A stretch of 7,102 bases of DNA from Spirochaetales bacterium (GTDB lineage Bacteria; Spirochaetota; Spirochaetia; DSM-2461). A program made the position numbers and the translations under genes. The stretch is taken from contig PDRU01000002.1 of assembly GCA_002748225.1 (NCBI GenBank), positions 1 through 7,102 on the forward strand, given 5' to 3'. Of this stretch, positions 1 to 5,983 are shown one piece after another. Numbering within the stretch: position 1 is the first letter of the stretch; each line of letters begins with the position of its first letter. Below the pieces are notes generated by a model, which was not told the DNA's origin, ran no database searches, and worked only from the letters and a program-made list of their open reading frames with translations.

Positions 1-725
1 CGGAAGACCTGCCGGCAGAAGATCTGACGGCGGAGGAGAGCTCTGAAGACATTATTATAGAAGATGTAACGCTCGACGACGACTCTGAAGACCTGCTGAT
101 AGAAGATCTGCCGCTGGAAAACGCACAGCTGGACGATGAACCGGAAGACCTGCCGGCAGAAGATCTGACGGCGGAAGACAACTCTGAAGACATTATTATA
201 GAAGATGTAACGCTCGACGATGAATCGGAAGACCTGCTGATAGAAGATCTGCCGCTGGAAAACGCGCAGCTCGACGATGAATCGGAAGACCTGCCGGCAG
301 AAGATCTGCCGCTGGAAAACGCGCAGCTCGACGATGAACCGGAAGACCTGCTGATAGAAGACTTAATTCTGGAAGAAGAAATTCCGGAAGAAGACCCTGC
401 CCTCGGCAGCGGGTCCGAAGATACCGATCCGACACTGGCCGAGGGATCCGAAGATCTTATTCTGGAAGATGACCTTCTGGAGGAGCTGGCTCTGGACGAT
501 GATAACTCGGAAGCCATTAATGAAATCAAAAAAATGAAAGAGGCCACGCAGGCTCTGGATCTGGATTCCCTGCCCCAGGAATTAAAACAGGAAATAATAG
601 AAGTACTCAAATATATGGATGAACTTCTTGAATCGCTGCCGGACGAAAAAGTTCAGGAATTTGCCCGCAGCCAGCATTATGAAGTGTACAAGAAAATCTT
701 TGAGGAGCTGGGGCTTAAAGAATAA
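1..725 (+). CDS. Highly acidic tandem-repeat protein, C-terminal part (5' end outside window)
   Basis: The reading frame is open from the left edge (first whole codon at position 3) to the TAA at 723-725, so this is the last 240 residues of a longer protein. About the first 113 visible residues are two 47-residue repeats and one 19-residue short copy, made of phrases such as EDLLIEDLPLENAQLDDE. They are dominated by Glu, Asp and Leu with almost no basic residues. A degenerate acidic stretch follows. The last ~70 residues, from about 515, are mixed-charge and probably helical, ending in QHYEVYKKIFEELGLKE, which looks like a real folded domain. The frame-internal ATG at 534 is not a credible start, because the acidic frame upstream is continuous with it. 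The stop overlaps the next ATG by one base (TAATG), suggesting translational coupling. I do not recognise the family. A scaffold or cation/protein-binding role is possible but only a guess. Coding status is very likely; function is unknown. Confidence 0.85.
   Translation, partial: EDLPAEDLTAEESSEDIIIEDVTLDDDSEDLLIEDLPLENAQLDDEPEDLPAEDLTAEDNSEDIIIEDVTLDDESEDLLIEDLPLENAQLDDESEDLPAEDLPLENAQLDDEPEDLLIEDLILEEEIPEEDPALGSGSEDTDPTLAEGSEDLILEDDLLEELALDDDNSEAINEIKKMKEATQALDLDSLPQELKQEIIEVLKYMDELLESLPDEKVQEFARSQHYEVYKKIFEELGLKE
3..341 (+). repeat. In-frame tandem repeats: two 141-bp units plus a 57-bp shortened unit
   Basis: Unit 1 is 3-143 and unit 2 is 144-284, each 141 bp (47 codons). By my count they differ at 9 positions (about 94% identical). 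Unit 3 (285-341) keeps the first 8 codons and the last 11 codons of the unit and lacks 84 bp (28 codons) between them. Its 300-341 segment matches 243-284 at 41 of 42 bases. Each unit is itself made of shorter related phrases containing GAAGAC and GAAGATCTG. All length changes are multiples of three. More copies probably lie upstream of the window. Confidence 0.93.
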
Positions 726-1666
726 TGGGCCTTTTGGATCGCGCGGGGAGTCTTAACAGTGAACAGGCTCAGAGCGTCAGCGCGCTGGATAAGGCAAAGC
801 GCATATTAACGGATTTCACACACGCCCCGGAGCATCTTGATTTTCCGGTTCAGGTATTTACTGCTTTTTCAAACACGGCCGGAATAAGCCGCGGCGCCCT
901 GATGTTCCCGAATAACGCGCTGCAGGAGTTTCATCCCTGGATGATAAAGAATCTGGACCGCACCAGCTCCCGCCGGCTCCGGATGCCTTTTAACTTTCCG
1001 CCATTCGAACGGTTCGGCACTCATGCAGTCTGTCAGCTTCAAATGGAAGAACTGGAGTCCATGCTTTCTGTCCGTGAGGCCGGATTCAAAAGCAGCCCCA
1101 TGCTTTTCCGAGTGGGCGGCCCGGAAAATCCGGCCGCACTGATACTGGCACTGGATTGCGAACTGAACGAAACTAATTATGAGGATATTCACACGGCCGT
1201 ATCTCTTCTGGCGGACAACCTGCTGGAGGACATACGCAAAAACCGCAGAATTATGGACATGGAAGAAGATTCCCTTCCCCATCAGGACGCTGCCGAATGG
1301 CTCCATAATCACACAGAACATCCCGGCGTTCTGGCAATACTGGACATTTCACATGCCCTTGACGCTCTTATAGAGAAATCAGAAGGAATAGAACTCTACC
1401 GGGCACGTCAGGATATAGTGAACCTTCTGCGCCGTATAACCGGCCGTATGGGACGTTTTCTGGATCTTAAAGACGGGCGTGTTCTTATTCTTTTCCCATC
1501 TGAACGCCTGCCGGATCAAACGCTCTACATCCACCAGCTTACTCAATCTTTTATGGATTCGGTTTCGGGCCTTTCAGAACCGCCGCAGTTCCCGGCAGAG
1601 TTTTTCAACTGGCCGGACGAAGACAAACACGTAAAAAAAGCCCTTTCGGGGTTTTTCACGGAATAA
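725..1666 (+). CDS. Cytoplasmic protein with GAF-like and possible degenerate GGDEF-like regions, unknown function
   Basis: This 313-residue protein has no signal peptide or membrane segment, so it is probably cytoplasmic. Residues ~40-170 have the look of a GAF-type sensory fold: a helix, then strands around GISRGALMFPN, a conserved-looking PWMIKNLDRTSSRRLRMPF region, and a strand at ENPAALILALDCEL followed by a long helix. Residues ~200-281 (a strand at VLAILDIS, a helix, then LDLKDGRVLILFPSE and another helix) resemble the second half of a GGDEF domain. The signature position would read KDGRV, so no diguanylate cyclase activity is expected. Both assignments are by eye and tentative. The start is fixed by the TAATG overlap with the acidic-repeat gene; GGGG at 710-713 and GAGGAG at 702-707 lie upstream but are not ideally spaced. 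It ends 5 bases before the first Maf-like gene. Its role may be regulatory or structural within this operon, but the sequence does not show which. Confidence 0.88.
   Translation: MGLLDRAGSLNSEQAQSVSALDKAKRILTDFTHAPEHLDFPVQVFTAFSNTAGISRGALMFPNNALQEFHPWMIKNLDRTSSRRLRMPFNFPPFERFGTHAVCQLQMEELESMLSVREAGFKSSPMLFRVGGPENPAALILALDCELNETNYEDIHTAVSLLADNLLEDIRKNRRIMDMEEDSLPHQDAAEWLHNHTEHPGVLAILDISHALDALIEKSEGIELYRARQDIVNLLRRITGRMGRFLDLKDGRVLILFPSERLPDQTLYIHQLTQSFMDSVSGLSEPPQFPAEFFNWPDEDKHVKKALSGFFTE
1633..1656 (+). other. Terminator-like A-tract/hairpin/T-tract inside the end of a CDS
   Basis: Seven A residues (1633-1639), GCCC (1640-1643), a TTTC loop (1644-1647), GGGG (1648-1651) and five T residues (1652-1656) can fold as AAAAA/TTTTT plus CCC/GGG, with one G-G mismatch or bulge. 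It lies within the last codons of the 725-1666 gene (VKKALSGFF), just before the Maf gene. The G+C stem is only about 3 pairs, so it would be a weak terminator or attenuator at best, and it may simply be coding sequence. Confidence 0.22.
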
Positions 1667-1671
1667 GCCCC

Positions 1672-3231
1672 ATGAAGGTACCGGTTCAGGTAAGCCTTTC
1701 CAGGTCCGGACTTCCCACGGCACTGGCAGGCAGCCGGAGAATCCATTCAGCCTATAACCCGCTGAAAGAATGTGAACGTTTTATTGAGGGATTAAACCTG
1801 CAGATTCCTTCCGGTTCACCCATTGTTATTATGGGCGCCGCTCTGGGGTATATGGCCGCCATTCTTTCACGCCGTTTTCCAGCCTCGCCGCTTATATGCC
1901 TTCACATGGATTCTGTGCTGTTCAGCAGGCGTGTATCAATTCAGACCGTGTTTCCCGGCGCGGAAAACTCTTCGGCGCCGATACAATGCTGGCATCCCAA
2001 ATGCGGACTTTCAGCGGAGGATTTTCTGTATTCCGTTATTGATGAAGAACAGATAAGCGGTCTGAAACTTATTGAATGGCCCCCTTCTCTTGCGGCCTTT
2101 CCGCAGGCGGCAGAGGAAAGCGCCGGGGCCCTTGCGGCCGTTATACGCCGCTACAGCGGCAACATCAGCGCAACCGCGGCATTTGGACGCCGCTGGATAA
2201 GCAATACCTTCAGAAATTTTATTGAAACAGAACAGATAAGCCGTTTCAAAAACCGGATAAGGGATACGCATCCTGTTGTTATTGCCGCGTCGGGGCCTTC
2301 TCTGGAAAACTTTTTGCCTGTTCTTGCAGAAATCCGCTCCAAAGTGCGCCTTTGGGCACTGCCTTCATCCATGAGGGCTCTGACAAATGCCGGCATTCTG
2401 CCTGAAATGGTATTTGCCACGGATCCCGGTTTCTGGGCGCGTCTGCACAGCCGCTATTTTCCCTGTGATGTTCCGGTATCCATGCCTCTTTCTGCCGCGC
2501 CCCTTCCGCATTCCTGTTTTTCCGTACTGCCTATCCGCCAGAACAGTCCGGGAGAAACACGGCTTCTGGAAGCGGTTAAACGGCCGGCGCTGGCTCTTCC
2601 TTCCATGGGAACGGTTGCGGCAACGGCCGTGGAAGCCTGGAAAAGCTGCTCTTCCGGTCCATTAATACTGGCAGGTCTTGATTTGTCCTGGAGCGATGTG
2701 CGCTCCCACGTCCGGCCTCACGCTTTTGACAGCTGGATTTACAGAAACGAAAGCCGTATTCAGCCCCGCCTGACTTCCGCCTGGCAGCGCGCCTCTTCCG
2801 CCGGTAAAGCCCTCAGCACATATGCTGACTGGTTCCGCGGCAGCCTGCCTGCCGGCAGGGTTTACCGCTTTAACCCGGTAAGGCCCCTGCCCCGGACAAA
2901 GCCTGCAGGAATAAGGGAAATAAGGGAACTGACCGCCGGTTTTTCCGACGCGCCTAAGATGCTGCTCACAGAGAAAGCACCCGAAAATGCCCGGCAGCGC
3001 CGAAAAGCGGTTAAGCAGCTTCTTGCACACTGGGAAGAGCTTGCCATGCAGTATTACAGGGGAGAAAACCTGAAAAACACCGAAGAAGCCAGAGAACTGG
3101 CCTATACCGTTGATCCGGGAGGTCTGCTGGAAATACAGAAACTGGACGGGAAGCCCCGCGCTGAAGCATGGGAGCGCCACTGCTCCAGAATTGATAATGC
3201 CGTGACACACTGGAAAAAACTGTATGGCTGA
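1672..3231 (+). CDS. DUF115 / MptE-like (Maf-type) putative glycosyltransferase, first paralogue
   Basis: This 519-residue protein has the arrangement of spirochaetal Maf-like proteins. An N-terminal region has IHSAYNPLKECERF (residues 24-37) and a Gly-rich strand-loop IVIMGAALGYMAAIL (51-65). The DUF115 core (about 171-345) holds FGRRWISNTFRN, then VVIAASGPSLENFLP (202-216), LWALPSSMRALTNAGILPEM (228-247), TDPGFW (250-255) and LILAGLDLSWSD (331-342). A helical, Lys/Arg-rich C-terminal region (about 400-519) follows. Family members in flagellated bacteria are linked to flagellin glycosylation with nonulosonic acids; the archaeal relative MptE acts on pterins. By context I favour a glycosyltransferase-like role, but the acceptor is not shown by sequence. 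The frame is intact. ATG 1672 lies 5 bases after the previous stop with no strong Shine-Dalgarno, consistent with coupled translation, and the 3' end overlaps the next gene by 8 bases. The 335-342 motif differs from the GADFSYP seen in the second paralogue, so specificity may differ. Confidence 0.9.
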   Translation: MKVPVQVSLSRSGLPTALAGSRRIHSAYNPLKECERFIEGLNLQIPSGSPIVIMGAALGYMAAILSRRFPASPLICLHMDSVLFSRRVSIQTVFPGAENSSAPIQCWHPKCGLSAEDFLYSVIDEEQISGLKLIEWPPSLAAFPQAAEESAGALAAVIRRYSGNISATAAFGRRWISNTFRNFIETEQISRFKNRIRDTHPVVIAASGPSLENFLPVLAEIRSKVRLWALPSSMRALTNAGILPEMVFATDPGFWARLHSRYFPCDVPVSMPLSAAPLPHSCFSVLPIRQNSPGETRLLEAVKRPALALPSMGTVAATAVEAWKSCSSGPLILAGLDLSWSDVRSHVRPHAFDSWIYRNESRIQPRLTSAWQRASSAGKALSTYADWFRGSLPAGRVYRFNPVRPLPRTKPAGIREIRELTAGFSDAPKMLLTEKAPENARQRRKAVKQLLAHWEELAMQYYRGENLKNTEEARELAYTVDPGGLLEIQKLDGKPRAEAWERHCSRIDNAVTHWKKLYG

Positions 3232-4105
3232 TACGCGCTTTTTCAAAAAGAACCTGGAGGCGCTGAAAAACTCTTCTCCGGCGCTGGTTTCAGCCCTTAA
3301 AAAAGCGCCTCCCCTGCCGGCTCTGCAAATACTCCCCGCCCGAAGCGGAGAACCTGTTCCGGTAATAAACCGCGGCGGCCGCCCCTGCTATCTGCATTCA
3401 CGTTTTAACCCTGAAAGCGAAGGCCTCCGGACGGCCGGTGCAGCAAAAGGCGGTTTTACCGTTGTGTTTGGTCTGGGCGGAGCGTACCATATACGGCCGC
3501 TTCTGCGGAGAACGGAACTGACAGGATTACTGATAGTTGACGAAAATATATCATTTCTGCGCTCCATTCTGGAAGGAATGGATTTTTCCGATATTTTTTC
3601 CGACCCCCGGGTGCATGTCCTTGTTGACGCAAGTCCCATGGAAATACGCCGCTTTCTTCTGCAGACATACATTCCGGTTTTATACGGCAATATGGAAACT
3701 CTTGTTCTGCGCTCGCGCCGGGATCTGAACCCGCAATGGTTTACACGCGCCTATGAGGCACTTAAAGATTTACCCGAAGTTCTGGGCCGCGACTACACCA
3801 CGCAGAAACGCTTTGGCAAAAGGTGGTTTATGAACACCCTGGCCAACCTTGCCCGGAGCGAGAAATGCGCGGTACCTCCGGATATTTTTTTGCGCCCGCA
3901 CAGACGCGTTCTTGTTACCGCTGCCGGGCCCTCACTGGAAGAACAGCTGCCGAAGATACGGAAGCTGCAGTCCGAAGGAGCTCTGCTGCTGGCCGCCGAC
4001 ACATCCCTTCCCGTTCTGCTTGCTTCGCAAATAACCCCCGACTGGGTTCTTTCCATTGACTGCCAGACGGTCAGTTATCATCACTTTTTAAAGGGACTGC
4101 CGTGA
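3224..4105 (+). CDS. Second Maf-like protein, N-terminal fragment (truncated DUF115)
   Basis: The 293-residue product starts at an ATG that overlaps the end of the previous Maf-like gene by 8 bases (ATGGCTGA), a clear coupled start. It has the N-terminal motifs of the family: YLHSRFNPESEG (residues 56-67), the glycine loop TVVFGLGGAYHIRPLL (79-94) and a strand ending in LLIVDENISF. These are followed by the start of the DUF115 core: RFGKRWFMNTLANL (196-209), VLVTAAGPSLEEQLPKI (229-245), a strand and helix around LLAADTSLPVLL, then TPDWVLSIDCQTVSYHHF (271-288). It stops five residues later, in the middle of the core, where the neighbouring paralogue continues for another ~230 residues. As a stand-alone protein it would lack half the catalytic domain. 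The sequence otherwise shows no sign of decay, so the break may be recent. Confidence 0.72.
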   Translation: MADTRFFKKNLEALKNSSPALVSALKKAPPLPALQILPARSGEPVPVINRGGRPCYLHSRFNPESEGLRTAGAAKGGFTVVFGLGGAYHIRPLLRRTELTGLLIVDENISFLRSILEGMDFSDIFSDPRVHVLVDASPMEIRRFLLQTYIPVLYGNMETLVLRSRRDLNPQWFTRAYEALKDLPEVLGRDYTTQKRFGKRWFMNTLANLARSEKCAVPPDIFLRPHRRVLVTAAGPSLEEQLPKIRKLQSEGALLLAADTSLPVLLASQITPDWVLSIDCQTVSYHHFLKGLP

Positions 4106-4157
4106 GCTGAAAATACCCGGCGGCACTGTTACAAACGCGGCGCTTTCACTGGCCCGA

Positions 4158-4790
4158 ATGGCCGGCGCGGAAACGGTTCATCTCTTCGGGGCCGATTTTT
4201 CCTACCCGCTGGGCCGGCCATACGCCCGGGGAACTTACCTCTACCCGTATTTTCAGTCGCGTTCAAAACGCACCGGCTCTTCCGAGAACGCCTTCTGGCA
4301 TTTTGTTGAGTCCGCCCGTCCGCGCCGGGAGCTTGAGGGGGGTATTTGCCGGCTGCGCACGGCTGTTCTGGACTCTTACCGGGAAGCTCTGGAAGAAAGT
4401 GCCGCCGAATTTAATTTTGAGCTGACCGCCGAGAAAGGTATGGGGCTTCCCCTGCGCCTGCCGCCTCTTTCCGCAAAGAGGGTTTTTCCGGCCGCACAGA
4501 CGGTATTGGCAGCTCCGGGAGCTGTTAAAAAGGAATGGGCGGCGGCCGTGGACGAATACCGAAGGCTTCTGGAAGAGCTGCCGGCTGCGGGGGGTACTGT
4601 CGGAGAATATACGGCCGGCCTTAATGCCCGTCAGCGTCAGGCCTGGGCAACATTGCTGCCCATAGCGGCATCTTTCCGGGAAGATACATCCGGCAGCGGC
4701 TTCAGCGCGGTGGAAAAATCGCGTCAATGGGTTATAAAAGTTCTTGCAAAAAAGATAGATCAAGATATTCACCACATCCCCGATATATGA
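4158..4790 (+). CDS. Second Maf-like protein, C-terminal fragment (frame-shifted remainder)
   Basis: The first ATG in this frame is 4158 (210 residues), but recognisable family sequence begins earlier: codons from 4104 encode ELKIPGGTVTNAALSLAR, before any ATG, GTG or TTG, and the frame opens only after a TAA at 4089-4091. Nothing like a ribosome binding site precedes 4158 (GGCCCGA ATG). This therefore looks like a severed remainder and not a separate gene. It contains VHLFGADFSYP, the family's late core motif, then YARGTYLYPYFQSRS and a helical C-terminal region (DEYRRLLEELPA, then a final basic helix). It ends at TGA 4788-4790, 14 bases before the start of the membrane-protein gene. Annotation pipelines would probably call it a separate DUF115 protein. 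I regard it as part of the disrupted gene. Confidence 0.68.
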   Translation: MAGAETVHLFGADFSYPLGRPYARGTYLYPYFQSRSKRTGSSENAFWHFVESARPRRELEGGICRLRTAVLDSYREALEESAAEFNFELTAEKGMGLPLRLPPLSAKRVFPAAQTVLAAPGAVKKEWAAAVDEYRRLLEELPAAGGTVGEYTAGLNARQRQAWATLLPIAASFREDTSGSGFSAVEKSRQWVIKVLAKKIDQDIHHIPDI

Positions 4791-4798
4791 GGTATAAT
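4768..4798 (+). promoter_or_regulatory. Possible internal promoter (-10 TATAAT) overlapping the end of the broken Maf gene
   Basis: A perfect TATAAT stands at 4793-4798. The best upstream partner is TTCACC (4768-4773, 4 of 6 matches to TTGACA) with a long 19-base spacer. Transcription would start at about 4805, right on the next gene's ATG, giving a leaderless message. The AT-rich run may therefore be chance. Confidence 0.25.
4789..4793 (+). promoter_or_regulatory. Ribosome binding site supporting the 4805 start
   Basis: GAGGT lies 11 bases before ATG 4805, partly within the TGA stop (4788-4790) of the preceding frame. It supports 4805 as the start of the membrane-protein gene over the upstream in-frame ATG at 4727. 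Confidence 0.5.
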
Positions 4799-4804
4799 AG
4801 AATT

Positions 4805-5983
4805 ATGAAGAAAAGCTTCTCCATCGCGTACACCATTCTTGTTGTTCTCTTACTTCTGGGAATACTGGTTTTTTTCGGCCGGGAAACCATGCAGGCCAGA
4901 TCGGCGAGAATTGCAGATTTTGAAACACGGGCCCAGGAGTATTCCCGCCGTCTGGCTGATACCCTGGTGGAATACCGGGATGTCAACAAGGAAGTAGCCG
5001 TTGCCAAAAGCATTATGGAGGCAGACCCTTCTCTGGTGGCTCTCCAGGTATACTCGCATGATGACGGACTGCGCTTGAGTGTTGTCAAACCCGCAGCAGA
5101 AAATTTCAGCCGCACAGCCATTATTGAATCGGAGGGAATGAAAGGTTTTCTTGCCTCACTCCGTTACCACACTGTCGGCCGCCCCATGGCGGTTACGGAC
5201 ATGCAGGGAATGGAAGCTGTTTTTATTGGAACCACACTGACAGGCGCGGAAATACGTACTAATCTGCTGATTCTTCTGATTACTGTTCTGGGACTTTTTA
5301 TTATTACAATTGTCCTGATTCTGCTGCGTCCGGGAAGCAGCGGTGAGTTTGACAATGACGAAGACGAAGATGAAGAAGAATTTGAACAGGACTTTGAAGA
5401 AGCATTTGAAGAAGACAGCCGCTCTCCCGGAGAAATATCGGAAGACGGTACGGATTTCCATCTTCCCTCCATGTCGGAAGATTTTGATATTTCACCTGAC
5501 TTTTCCGATTCAATGAACCTGGAAGAAGATTTTGATTTTCTTGAAACAAAAGAGGACTCGCCGTTTATTCAGAGACTGGGCAAGGAACTCGAACGCGCCG
5601 CTTCGTTCAATCAGGATCTGACACTGCTGGTTTTCCGCCCCGGCTTTGGTATGGAAAGCAGCATCCGGGAAGCCTTTGAATATGACGATTTGATGTTCAA
5701 TCTGGATAACGGCAACCTGGCTGTTATTGAAATGAACAAGGATCTGGACACCGTTCTTGCCGCCACCGAGGATCTGATACGCCGCATCATCAGCTATGCC
5801 GATACCCGGGAAACCCGCGCAGGCATAGCCTCCAGAAACGGCCGTCTTCTGGAACCTGACAGACTGATAAAGGAAGCTCTGGCTGCTCTGGAACGTACAA
5901 CGGAAGATACCAATATTGTGGCTTTCCGCTCCAATCCGGAGCGCTACAGGGAATACCTGAGGAAGAGTAACAAAAAGGCATGA
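4805..5983 (+). CDS. Two-helix inner-membrane protein with acidic linker and degenerate GGDEF-like domain
   Basis: The product is 392 residues from ATG 4805. I prefer this start because GAGGT precedes it and it places MKKSFSIAYTILVVLLLLG directly at the N-terminus. The in-frame ATG at 4727 would add 26 polar residues and overlap the previous gene. Helix 1 spans about 5-24 and helix 2 about 153-174 (NLLILLITVLGLFIITIVLI). The ~130 residues between them are probably outside the inner membrane, with a coiled-coil-like start (ARIADFETRAQEYSRRLADT) and a small sensor-like fold. After helix 2 comes a very acidic, probably disordered cytoplasmic linker (~181-250). Residues ~253-386 resemble a GGDEF domain: a strand at LTLLVFRP, a helix, MFNLDNGNLAVIEM, TRAGIASRNGRL, and a final helix with NIVAFRSNPERYREYL. 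The signature position reads DNGNL, so cyclase activity is not expected. It may be a receptor or scaffold. The stop overlaps the lipoprotein start (ATGA). Confidence 0.87.
   Translation: MKKSFSIAYTILVVLLLLGILVFFGRETMQARSARIADFETRAQEYSRRLADTLVEYRDVNKEVAVAKSIMEADPSLVALQVYSHDDGLRLSVVKPAAENFSRTAIIESEGMKGFLASLRYHTVGRPMAVTDMQGMEAVFIGTTLTGAEIRTNLLILLITVLGLFIITIVLILLRPGSSGEFDNDEDEDEEEFEQDFEEAFEEDSRSPGEISEDGTDFHLPSMSEDFDISPDFSDSMNLEEDFDFLETKEDSPFIQRLGKELERAASFNQDLTLLVFRPGFGMESSIREAFEYDDLMFNLDNGNLAVIEMNKDLDTVLAATEDLIRRIISYADTRETRAGIASRNGRLLEPDRLIKEALAALERTTEDTNIVAFRSNPERYREYLRKSNKKA

Larger units (their letters stand above)
3224..4790 (+). pseudogene. Second DUF115 / Maf-like gene, disrupted by frame change and internal deletion
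   Basis: The two reading frames 3224-4105 and 4092-4790 are the N- and C-terminal parts of one Maf-like protein. The first stops at TGA 4103-4105 in the middle of the DUF115 core. The second carries the rest of that core, starting before any usable start codon: codons from 4104 read ELKIPGGTVTNAALSLARMA. Skipping T4103 alone joins the frames as HHFLKGLP-ELKIPGGTVTNA. Even when joined, the distance from the GPSLE motif to the GADFS/GLDLS motif is about 88 residues, against 127 in the intact neighbour at 1672-3231. About 39 residues of the core are therefore missing. A point frameshift alone does not explain this; a deletion of roughly 115-120 bp, or a deletion plus a one-base change, does. A metagenomic assembly collapse could look the same. 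The product is unlikely to work as a normal Maf protein. Confidence 0.78.

Noticed and set aside
3..341. CRISPR array
   Set aside because: The repeats are contiguous, in frame and protein-coding, with no unique spacers.
196..435. Minus-strand repeat protein
   Set aside because: It is the antisense shadow of the acidic repeats. Its own repetitiveness merely mirrors the 141-bp units, and the plus-strand frame continues into a plausible folded domain.
534..725. Independent 63-residue gene starting at ATG 534
   Set aside because: The frame is open without a stop from position 3 and the protein is continuous with the acidic repeats. The ATG is an internal Met in KKMKEATQ.
2662..3246. 194-residue minus-strand frame and similar antisense frames (869-1321, 4263-4775, 5156-5472)
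   Set aside because: They lie opposite well-supported coding sequence, have no start signals, and their composition follows from the plus-strand codons.
4087..4110. Programmed frameshifting at T TTA AAG (4087-4093) to join the Maf halves
   Set aside because: The heptamer fits a -1 slip, but -1 leads to a stop at 4108-4110 and the downstream part is in the +1 frame. A +1 slip would have to fall between the TAA at 4089-4091 and the TGA at 4103-4105, with no known slippery codon. Recoding would also not supply the ~39 missing residues.
1672..4790. Annotating the DUF115 proteins as pterin pyrophosphokinases (MptE)
   Set aside because: The fold family name comes from the archaeal enzyme. These proteins have the longer Maf-type arrangement and sit in a bacterial envelope/motility-like context, with no pterin pathway genes in view.
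5561..5963. Active diguanylate cyclase
   Set aside because: The signature position reads DNGNL in place of GGDEF/GGEEF, so the catalytic residues are absent.
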